Shown one piece after another: positions 53,440-64,000 of a stretch of DNA of 64,000 bases. Location of the stretch: assembly GCA_021808285.1 (NCBI GenBank), contig JAKBBV010000002.1, positions 78,880 to 142,879 of the forward strand, written 5' to 3'. Origin of the DNA: Pseudomonadota bacterium (GTDB taxonomy: Bacteria > Pseudomonadota > Alphaproteobacteria > Caulobacterales > Caulobacteraceae). Under the pieces are notes generated by a model that had not been told where the DNA came from, did no database searches, and saw only the letters and a program-made list of their open reading frames with translations. The position numbers and the translations under genes are program-made. The number at the start of each line of letters is the position of its first letter. Position 1 is the first letter of the stretch.

Positions 53440-54773
53440 CCTGGGCTCCCTCGAAATCTCGCGGCCCCGGCGAGACTCGCATTCGGCGCCGCCACTTCGA
53501 CCGGGTCAAGGCGGACGGCCAACAGCCCAGCGAAGCTGAAGAGCAAGCCTTCGGTGGCGAATACAGACATGAAGGCGGGAGACGTCATGCGCAGGGCGTC
53601 GCGCAGGATCTCCACGGCGCCGGCGGCTGCAAGACCGCCAATGGCGAACGCCAGGGCCTGCGAGGCGCCCCAAAGTCCCATCCGCGCGCCAGCATGGTCC
53701 GGGCCGTCGGCGCCGGCCAGCCCCATCATTGATCCAATGGCGGCGACCGCGAAGATCCCATTGGCGAGGCCGAGCCCGAACAGGTTGAGGGAAAGGGGCC
53801 AGCCCGGGCCGACGGCTGCTGCTGCGGCCAGGCCAGCGAGACCGAGACCCGAACCGAGGCATCCGGCCGTTGTCCAGCGGCGCATCCAGAGCGCGCGGCT
53901 GCCCCGGCTCCGCGCACCGAGGAGCCCGAACAGAATCATCCCGATCAGGTCGCCCAGCTTCTCGAAGCCGCTGAGTTGGGCCGACTGAGCAGGGCTGAAT
54001 CCGAAGACGAGGCCCGCAAACGGCTCAACCAGCAACTCCTGGGCGCTGAAGGCGAGCATGGACACGAAAATGAAGACTGTGAATCCACGCGCCAATGGGT
54101 CGCGCCAGACTCCAAACATAACCGATCTAAACGAGTCGGAGCCCCTTGTTGGCGGGTGCTCGTGTTCGACGTCCGGCGGCTCGGCTCCGCGCACGGCGAG
54201 CAGAGAGATCAGGAAGGCCGCCCCAGCTACGGCGGAGGCGGTGATCGCGAGGCGTTGGGTTGAAAAGTTCCTCAGAGTAAGCCCCGTGATGGCGGCATAA
54301 AGGATAAAGCCGACAATCATCATGAGCCAGGCCACGGATGCCGCCGCGGCGCGACGATCCGGAGCTGTGCGGACGGCCAATAGTGTCAGAAGAGCGGTGC
54401 CGGCTGAGCCGACCCCGGCCCCGATCAGGGTATAGCCGAACAGCCCAAGGAGCCCGCCCATCCATGGGCTTACACCGATCAGGGCCGCGGCGTCCGTGGC
54501 GACCAGCGCCCCGAGCGCCAGGACGCCCATGCCCCCGACAATATATGGGGTCCGGCGCCCGCCGGCGTCCGATCCGTGACCGAGGCGCGGGCGGATCAAT
54601 TGGACGACGTAGTTCCAGGCGACAAGCCCGGCGGGAACGACAGCGGGGAGACCATACTCCACCACCATCACCCGGTTCAGGGTCAGGGTCGTAAGGGCGA
54701 AGAGCATCCCTATACAGGCCTGCACGAGCCCGAGTCTCAAGATGCCCCACCATCCTAGGCGAGGCGTCGTCAT
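53436..54773 (-). CDS. PucC/Bch2-family MFS transporter
   Basis: This 445-residue protein has about 12 membrane segments and belongs to the BCH2/PucC/LhaA branch of the major facilitator superfamily, associated with assembly of antenna complexes. Typical are the N-terminal GILRLGLVQACIGMLFALTT, LNRVMVVEYGLPA and the loop RPRLGHGSDAGGRRTPYIVG. The ATG at 54773 overlaps the bchG stop as ATGA; the long frame upstream to 55019 lies in bchG. The position between bchG and bchP matches the Rhodobacter ORF428 (bch2). Confidence 0.92.
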   Translation of the reverse strand: MTTPRLGWWGILRLGLVQACIGMLFALTTLTLNRVMVVEYGLPAVVPAGLVAWNYVVQLIRPRLGHGSDAGGRRTPYIVGGMGVLALGALVATDAAALIGVSPWMGGLLGLFGYTLIGAGVGSAGTALLTLLAVRTAPDRRAAAASVAWLMMIVGFILYAAITGLTLRNFSTQRLAITASAVAGAAFLISLLAVRGAEPPDVEHEHPPTRGSDSFRSVMFGVWRDPLARGFTVFIFVSMLAFSAQELLVEPFAGLVFGFSPAQSAQLSGFEKLGDLIGMILFGLLGARSRGSRALWMRRWTTAGCLGSGLGLAGLAAAAAVGPGWPLSLNLFGLGLANGIFAVAAIGSMMGLAGADGPDHAGARMGLWGASQALAFAIGGLAAAGAVEILRDALRMTSPAFMSVFATEGLLFSFAGLLAVRLDPVEVAAPNASLAGAARFRGSPG

Positions 54774-55738
54774 GTCCCGACCCCCGAGAGGCCGCCAAGC
54801 GCGAGCCCGCTGATCATCATGCCGACGACATAAAGCGCGACGCCCAAACCGCTGAAGGAGACGGCCCGCCTCATGGGATCTCGGATAAAATGCGTCATCA
54901 GAACGAACTGGGCAGCGAGGGCGACGGTCACGGCGATAGCAGCCGCGGGGCGCCCCCAAACGGCCAAAAGGGCGATCACGTCGAGCTGAGGCGCGGCCAT
55001 GAGGACGCAGGCCAACCAAGCGGCGTTCTCGACCCCCATTTCCGCTTGCAGAGTGCGCACGCCCATCTGGCGATCGCCTTCGATGGCCTTGAAATCATTG
55101 AGCACCATGATCCCCATGGCGCCGAAGCTGTAGAAGCCAGCCAGGACGATGACCCTCGGTCCAGGCATGGCATGGAGGGTGGCGGCGGCCCCTGTGAACC
55201 AAGCCAAACCTTCATAACAAAGGGCCACAGAGGCAAGACCCCACCAGCCCTGAGCCTTCAGCCGAAAAGGCGGTGCGCTATAGGCCCATGCGAGGCAAAG
55301 TCCGAGGGCGGCGGCGGCGGCGACCGCGGGGCCCAGAACGATGGCGAGGCCTAGGGCTAGCCCGCTCCAGAGCACGGCGATGGCCATCCCCCAACGCCCC
55401 GGCACCCGTCCTGACGGGATGGGTCGGTCAGGCTCGTTGATGGCGTCGACATGACGATCGAACCAGTCATTGATCGCCTGACTGGCGCCGCACAAAGCCG
55501 GGCCCGCTAGGACGGCCCCGGCGAGGGCGAGGGGCCAGCTCCGTTCGAGCGCAGCGCCGGAGGAGGCGACGCCGCAGACAAAGGCCCACATGGGCGGAAA
55601 CCAGGTGATCGGCTTAAGGAGTTGAATGATGGCGACGGGCTGCGGATAGCGGCGGGGCGCGCTGTTGGGAGCCGGTCTCCGGCCCAGGTCCGGAGCGCGT
55701 TCACGGGCGACAGCAGACCGGATCGCCAGATCGCTCAT
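54770..55738 (-). CDS. bchG: Bacteriochlorophyll synthase (prenyltransferase)
   Basis: This membrane enzyme of about 322 residues joins the geranylgeranyl or phytyl tail to bacteriochlorophyllide a. It shows the UbiA-family motif INDWFDRHVDAINEPDRPIPSG (residues given in two parts: INDWFDRHVD and EPDRPIPSG) and a second region with FKAIEGDRQMGVRTL. The ATG at 55738 is preferred over 55765, which lies inside the operator palindrome. It heads the ten-gene minus-strand operon. Confidence 0.94.
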   Translation of the reverse strand: MSDLAIRSAVARERAPDLGRRPAPNSAPRRYPQPVAIIQLLKPITWFPPMWAFVCGVASSGAALERSWPLALAGAVLAGPALCGASQAINDWFDRHVDAINEPDRPIPSGRVPGRWGMAIAVLWSGLALGLAIVLGPAVAAAAALGLCLAWAYSAPPFRLKAQGWWGLASVALCYEGLAWFTGAAATLHAMPGPRVIVLAGFYSFGAMGIMVLNDFKAIEGDRQMGVRTLQAEMGVENAAWLACVLMAAPQLDVIALLAVWGRPAAAIAVTVALAAQFVLMTHFIRDPMRRAVSFSGLGVALYVVGMMISGLALGGLSGVGT

Positions 55739-55760
55739 AAACGAAAGCGTTATGTTTGAC

Positions 55761-55796
55761 GCCAAGGACTGTCAATCCAAATTGACAGTCCTTGGC
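55761..55796. promoter_or_regulatory. 36-bp palindromic PpsR/CrtJ operator upstream of bchG
   Basis: Perfect 16-bp arms (55761-55776 and 55781-55796, starting GCCAAGGACTGTCAAT) surround a 4-bp CCAA centre, and TGT-N12-ACA sits in the middle (55770-55787). On the minus strand TTGACA within it could serve as the bchG -35 element. The same structure could fold in RNA at the end of ppsR, which stops 26 bp away, so it may also act as a terminator. No T tract follows. Confidence 0.75.
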
Positions 55797-55821
55797 CTTT
55801 CCTGGCCGGGGTGGACCCTGC

Positions 55822-57237
55822 CTATTTGTCCGACTGCGGCGTGAGCAGGCCGAACCGATGCATCTTGGAATAAAGGCTCTGGCGGCTGAGGCCGAGGACG
55901 TCGGCGGCTGAGGCGCGGTTGTCTTTGGTCAGGTCCAAGGCTGCCTCAATACACAGTCTCTCCACCAGATCGGTGGTCTCTTTCACGAGGTCCTTCACCT
56001 TGACCCGGCCCACGAGCTCGGTGAGCTTCTCCACAGATCGGCGCAGCTCCGGCGGCGTTTCCCCGCGCATCCCGGTGCGACGAGCGACCCGGCGCATCGT
56101 GAAGCCAAAGCAGGTCTCCGGTCCGTCGGGCGCGGTAACCGCGGACACCTCCACATCTTCGGCCTCATCGAGCGCCGTGCGTACGACTGTGGCGAAGTTC
56201 CGAACGGACCCGTGGTCACGGAGGTTGTCGACGAGAATGTTCCGGTCAAGACCTGGGCGTCCCAGGAATTGGCCAAGATCCTGGCCCTTCGCCTCGTCAA
56301 TATGGGCCAAACGCACCAAGTCCAGAAACGTGCTGTTGGCGGTTATGATTTCGAGTGATGAGGTGGTGATCACGAAGGCGTCAGGCATGCGCTCAAGCAC
56401 GGCCTTCAAACGACCGTCGCTGGAAGCGTCGAGATTCGATTCCGCCACCAGCCTTACAAGAAACTGCGTTTGCCGGTCCTGCCGAAACAGCGAGGCCTGG
56501 GCGAACAACGCGGTGTCCTGGCCCATCAGTTTGACCACCGCCGACCGCGGATGTGCGCCAGCCACAAGAAGGCTGGCCGCCGCCTCCTGACTGGCGGCGT
56601 CGAACAGGCGGCCGAAAGCCTCGCCCGCTTGAAGCTTCCTTCCCGCTCCGATCAGCGCTTCCGCTGCGGGATTGCCTTCGACAATCCTTCGGGTCGCCGC
56701 GTCGACGATCAGCACAGCCTCGGATGAGGTCTTGAACAGAAGCCGATAACGAAACTCGGCGTCACGCAGCCGCGAATATTCTCGTTCTAGGGTCTGCTGG
56801 ACCTCGATCAGTTGCTGCTGGATCTCAACCGTCACCCTGTCATCGCGGCCAATGGCGATGACCTCGCCGTCCCTACCAGCATCCACAGCCACGAAGCGCA
56901 TCATCAGCGAACTGTGTGACGGCGTGACTTGATTGACTTCGCGCCATCGGCTTCTGCCAGTGGCCGAAGCATCGCGCAGCAATTCATCGACCTTGTGACG
57001 GCTTTCGACCGTGACCGTGTCGGACCAAGGCCGGTCGAGCCAGGCATGGGCCCCATCACTGGCGATGGCGTTCCCGCCGACAGCGAGATCTCGAATGACA
57101 CCGTGCCGGTCGATGACCATAGTCACATCGCTGCCAACCGTCAGCACCGACTCGACCACCGCAGCGTCGAGCGCGCCAAGCGATCCGCGGAGAAACCCGC
57201 GGGAGCCGTTCGGAACTGGGGCGGCGTCGCCTTCCAT
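55822..57237 (-). CDS. ppsR: PpsR/CrtJ-type photosynthesis repressor
   Basis: This 471-residue transcriptional regulator has an N-terminal domain, tandem PAS domains in the middle (for example FRYRLLFKTSSEAVLIVDAA and FVITTSSLEIITANSTFLDL) and a C-terminal Fis-type helix-turn-helix (NRASAADVLGLSRQSLYSKM). A cysteine at about residue 429, just before that helix (LCIEAALDL), matches the redox-active cysteine reported in CrtJ/PpsR. It represses bch, crt and puf genes under oxygen. The ATG at 57237 gives the family length; the open frame to 57534 is antisense-like and overlaps aerR. Confidence 0.95.
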   Translation of the reverse strand: MEGDAAPVPNGSRGFLRGSLGALDAAVVESVLTVGSDVTMVIDRHGVIRDLAVGGNAIASDGAHAWLDRPWSDTVTVESRHKVDELLRDASATGRSRWREVNQVTPSHSSLMMRFVAVDAGRDGEVIAIGRDDRVTVEIQQQLIEVQQTLEREYSRLRDAEFRYRLLFKTSSEAVLIVDAATRRIVEGNPAAEALIGAGRKLQAGEAFGRLFDAASQEAAASLLVAGAHPRSAVVKLMGQDTALFAQASLFRQDRQTQFLVRLVAESNLDASSDGRLKAVLERMPDAFVITTSSLEIITANSTFLDLVRLAHIDEAKGQDLGQFLGRPGLDRNILVDNLRDHGSVRNFATVVRTALDEAEDVEVSAVTAPDGPETCFGFTMRRVARRTGMRGETPPELRRSVEKLTELVGRVKVKDLVKETTDLVERLCIEAALDLTKDNRASAADVLGLSRQSLYSKMHRFGLLTPQSDK

Positions 57238-57278
57238 CGGCGTAAGTTTTTCCTGCGGTCTGGGCTGGAAAACGGTCC

Positions 57279-58175
57279 CTATCGAAGGGGGCTTAGAGCA
57301 ATATCGCCAGGAAGCAAGGCCTGACTCGCCAGCATGACCGCATGCTCGCCGTCCATGGCGTCTGCGTCGGCGCCGACCGCGCGGGCCAGACCTGGGCACT
57401 CCTGACTGAGGCGCCCACCAAAGAGAACAAAGAGATCCGGATTTCGGGAAGCCGCGCGAACGTCGCGAATCTGCTCGGCGATCGTCTCGGCCGGCATATC
57501 GCGCGACGCGCTTACCCCAAAAGCGTCGAACCAATGGATCCGAACAGTGTCAATGAGATCATCTCGACTCTGTGATGTCTCAATCCAGGTACGCCACCCC
57601 GCGCTACGGAAGGCATCCTCTACGATGAACAGACCGAAGGTGTGCTGCTCTTGAGGGGCCGGGGCGAAGATGACGGAGGGCGAGCCCTCCCCAGACCGGT
57701 CATGCTGGGCCGGAGCGCCGCCAAGGGCTCGCACCAAGTGCTGCAGACGGCCCAGACCGACGGTCACTTCGGCGAACGAGGCCGTATCCTCGCTCCAGAA
57801 CTCTCCTAGCCGTCGCGCGGTCGGCACCAAAAGCTCAAGTAGGACCTGCTCACGCGTGATCCCTGCGCTGAGGAGTTCGCCAACGAACACCGCAAGTGCA
57901 TTGGGGTCCCGGCTGGCGGCGAGCCGGGCGAACACCTCGGTCGTCTCGGGACCAAGGTCTGGTCGGAGGGCCTGAATGGCCTCGATCTCAGTGTCGTCAG
58001 GTCGATGCGCGAGCATCAGCCTGGGAATGATCTCGCCCTCTACCATACGAGCAATGCCCCCGGCGCTGGCTCGCGTGGGCCTGGGGCGGCGTGGAAAAAC
58101 GTTGAGGTCTAGCCGGAACGCGCCTGCTCTGTGGCGACCTCGTCCGGTCAAGAGCGAAAAAGGAAAGCTCGCCAT
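57279..58175 (-). CDS. aerR: B12-binding photosynthesis regulator AerR/PpaA
   Basis: This 298-residue protein has a C-terminal cobalamin-binding domain of the AerR/PpaA type, with the axial-histidine motif PQEQHTFGLFIVEDAF, preceded by a helical domain (RLGEFWSEDTASFAEVTVGL). AerR modifies CrtJ/PpsR binding in response to B12 and blue light. It lies 41 nt upstream of ppsR on the same strand. A shorter product could start at Met44; a long and a short form are known in Rhodobacter. Confidence 0.9.
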   Translation of the reverse strand: MASFPFSLLTGRGRHRAGAFRLDLNVFPRRPRPTRASAGGIARMVEGEIIPRLMLAHRPDDTEIEAIQALRPDLGPETTEVFARLAASRDPNALAVFVGELLSAGITREQVLLELLVPTARRLGEFWSEDTASFAEVTVGLGRLQHLVRALGGAPAQHDRSGEGSPSVIFAPAPQEQHTFGLFIVEDAFRSAGWRTWIETSQSRDDLIDTVRIHWFDAFGVSASRDMPAETIAEQIRDVRAASRNPDLFVLFGGRLSQECPGLARAVGADADAMDGEHAVMLASQALLPGDIALSPLR

Positions 58176-58487
58176 GAGATTGATCTAGCCGCCCAGGGAT
58201 AGAACTGGCCGCGGAGGCTCGCGGCCGCGCACACAAGGGCGTGAGACAGAACGCGCCCCTTCAACCGACAGGCCGTTTCTCCACTCCCGAAAGGCGCCGT
58301 TTCTTTTGGCCACCGTCTCCGAAAGGTCGCCTGTATCCATGATCCGCATGGAAAGGCCGAGCCCGCAAGATAATTTTTTCGGGCTCGCGAAAGTGTCAAC
58401 AAACTTGGACGCTCCATTACCTTGACACATCGCGAAGCCTCGCCCTAGGGTTCAGCAAGCGGGCGCTCGCGCCCTGGGAGGGTGGCC
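58176..58487. promoter_or_regulatory. aerR/bchF divergent control region with PpsR-like site
   Basis: This 312-bp gap lies between divergent starts. It contains TGTCAACAAACTTGGACG (58394-58411), a TGT-N12-ACA site with one mismatch (ACG), and a TTGACA (58422-58427) 18 bp before TAGGGT, a weak promoter candidate toward bchF. No gene is seen. The AATTTTTTC run near 58372 is notable but unassigned. Confidence 0.5.
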
Positions 58488-61993
<3,506 letters not shown>

Positions 61994-62004
<11 letters not shown>

Positions 62005-63997
62005 GAGCCCCGTTTGCGTCCGCGTTGTGGTGATTACCCTCGATAGGCACCTCGCGGGGGTGGTGTCGCGCGCCGCAGAGCGCCTGTCCCGGGACATTCC
62101 CGGATTAAAGCTCACCCTGCACGCCGCGACAGATTGGGCGGAGGACCCCGCCGCCCTTGAACGCTGCCGGGCGGACATCGCCCGCGGAGACATTCTGATC
62201 GCCTCGATGCTCTTCATGGAGGATCAGGTGCGGGCAGTTCTGCCCGCGCTTGAGGCGCGCCGCGACTCTTGCGACGCCTTGATCGCGCTCATGTCTGCGG
62301 CCGAGGTCATTCGTCTGACCCGACTGGGCGGCTTGAAGATGGACGGCGCCGACAAGGGCCCGCTCGCCCTGCTCAAACGCTTGCGCGGCGGTCGGGGCAA
62401 AAGCTCTGGCGCCGGCCAGATGGCGTTTCTGCGGCGTCTGCCGAAGCTGCTGCGCTTTATCCCTGGCGCGGCGCAGGACTTACGCGCCTATTTTCTGACC
62501 CTTCAATACTGGCTTTCCGGCTCGCAGGACAACCTCGAGGCCATGGTGCGGTATCTCGTGAACCGCTACTCCGCCGGGCCGCGCCGGATCCTTCGCGGGA
62601 CATTGGCCTCGGCGCCGCCTCGCGACTACCCTGAGGTCGGCCTTTATCACCCCCGCCTACCCGGAAGGATCGCCACTGAGACCCGCCAGCTGCCCAGGCC
62701 TTCGCGTCAGTCACGCGGCGCCGTGGGCCTTCTGCTGTTACGTTCTTACGTCCTGGCGGAGGACACCGGTCACTACGACGGCGTGATCGCAGCCCTGGAG
62801 TCTCGCGGTCTTAGGGTCATTCCCGCTTTCGCCGGCGGATTGGACGGACGCCCTGCGATAGAGCGCTACTTCATGGATAAGGGCGCTGCGAGCGTGGACG
62901 CCGTCATATCGCTTGTCGGTTTCTCGTTGGTGGGCGGCCCAGCCTATAACGATGCCGCCGCCGCCGAGGAATGCCTGGCGCAGCTCGACGTCCCCTATCT
63001 GAGCGCCCAACCGCTGGAGTTCCAGACGCTGGAGGCCTGGGAGGCCTCGACCGCCGGCCTGGCGCCGGTGGAGGCCACGATCATGGTGGCGATCCCCGAG
63101 CTGGATGGGGCCATCGCGCCCACCGTCTTTGGCGGGCGGTCCAATGGGTCCGAGGCCTCGCCTGGCGGTCGGACGCGGGGTCATGGACACACGCCGCCAC
63201 AGGACGCCGGACGCATGCGCGCCATTCCGGAGCGCGCCGAGGCGCTCGCGGCGCGGGTGGCGCGTATAGTGGAGCTCAGACGCACGGCGCGATCTGACCG
63301 CCGTGTCGCCGTGACCCTATTCAACTTTCCGCCTAACGCCGGGGCCACAGGAACGGCCGCCTATCTCTCGGTTTTCGCCTCGCTGTTCAACCTTCTCAAG
63401 GCAATGAAGGCCGAAGGTTACACGGTCGATCTGCCGGGGTCGGTTGAAGACCTGCGCGCCCGCGTCCTCGGCGGGAACGCCGTCCGGTATGGCGCCGACG
63501 CCAATGTGTGGCGGCGTGTGCCCGTCGAGGAGCATATCCGCCGCGAGACCCATCTGAGAGAGATTGAAGCCCAGTGGGGTCCCGCTCCTGGCCGCCAATT
63601 GTCCGATGGAACGAGCATTTTCATTCAGGGTGTCGAGCTCGGCCATGTGTTCGTCGGCATCCAACCCGGGTTCGGTTACGAGGGCGACCCGATGAAGCTG
63701 CTGTTCGAGCGCGGCTTCACGCCCACCCATGCGTTTTCTGCCTACTATCGCCATCTGCGCGAGGATTTCGGCGCCCATGCGGTGCTCCACTTTGGGATGC
63801 ATGGCGCCTTGGAGTTCATGCCGGGCAAACAAATCGGGCTCACCGGAGCCTGCTGGCCCGAGCGGCTGATCGGCGACCTGCCCAATGTCTATCTCTACGC
63901 CGCCAATAACCCCTCCGAAGGGGCCTTGGCCAAGCGGCGTTCGGCGGCGGTCCTCGTCAGTCACCTGACCCCTCCCATCGGCGAGGCCGGGCTCTAG
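61994..63997 (+). CDS. bchH: Magnesium chelatase subunit H, N-terminal part ending at an in-frame TAG near the window edge
   Basis: The 667 residues seen belong to the porphyrin-binding Mg-chelatase subunit, normally ~1190 or more residues. Clear landmarks are [37 protein letters not shown] and [17 protein letters not shown]. The frame hits TAG at 63995-63997 directly after [13 protein letters not shown]. Homologues continue with Tyr at that place, so the stop is unexpected and not a domain end. Only three more bases follow. It may be a sequence error, a nonsense mutation or a frameshift. Start ATG 61994 overlaps bchB. Confidence 0.88.
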
Positions 63998-64000
63998 ATC

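Overview
The window (about two-thirds G+C) looks like a chromosomal segment of an aerobic anoxygenic phototrophic alphaproteobacterium. The best guess is Caulobacterales, a Brevundimonas/Caulobacter-type organism. The support is a CckA-like kinase with the family's characteristic receiver C-terminus, an HDAC-like gene / xseB / ispA / dxs neighbourhood that I recall from Caulobacter, and a large purple-bacterial photosynthesis gene cluster (PGC). No tRNA, rRNA, CRISPR array or insertion sequence was recognised.

Left part (1-33 kb) is ordinary chromosome. It holds the end of a ZIP metal transporter, a LysR regulator divergent from an extradiol dioxygenase, a TetR regulator, a CoxE-like VWA protein and GNAT enzymes. 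An HDAC-like amidohydrolase, a histidine phosphatase, xseB, ispA and dxs follow. Then come a soluble CckA-like hybrid kinase, a NUDIX hydrolase, purD, phoR, a 1161-residue autotransporter with a carbohydrate-binding-like insert, nrdB, two exported peptidases, a DsrE-like protein and a TPR-sulfotransferase.

Right part (33.1-64 kb) is the PGC. Minus strand: crtE, crtF, bchC, then bchX-bchY-bchZ-(46-codon ORF)-pufB-pufA-pufL-pufM. Plus strand: crtD-crtC. Minus strand: a tightly packed run bchG-bch2-bchP-orf94-bchI-bchD-bchO-crtI-crtB-orf63. Minus strand: aerR-ppsR. Plus strand, running off the right edge: bchF-bchN-bchB-bchH. Together these encode LH1, the L and M reaction-centre subunits, most late bacteriochlorophyll a steps (Mg chelatase, DPOR N/B, COR X/Y/Z, BchF, BchC, BchG, BchP) and a spheroidene-type carotenoid pathway (CrtE, B, I, C, D, F). 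No crtA, pufC, pufQ or pufX is visible. bchL, bchM, puh and acsF would be expected beyond the edge.

Regulation can be read from the DNA. Sites matching the PpsR/CrtJ operator TGT-N12-ACA lie upstream of bchG (inside a 36-bp near-perfect palindrome), between bchC and bchX (one perfect and one near-match, 8 bp apart) and between crtE and crtD, with a one-mismatch copy before bchF. ppsR and its B12-binding antirepressor gene aerR are in the same cluster.

Least explained: two small unrecognised membrane-protein genes in the bch/crt operon (orf94, orf63), a 46-codon ORF exactly at the usual pufQ position, a 23-codon leader-like ORF overlapping the bchX start, an LH1 beta chain with a long C-terminal extension, a BchF with an extra N-terminus, and an in-frame TAG in bchH three bases before the window ends.
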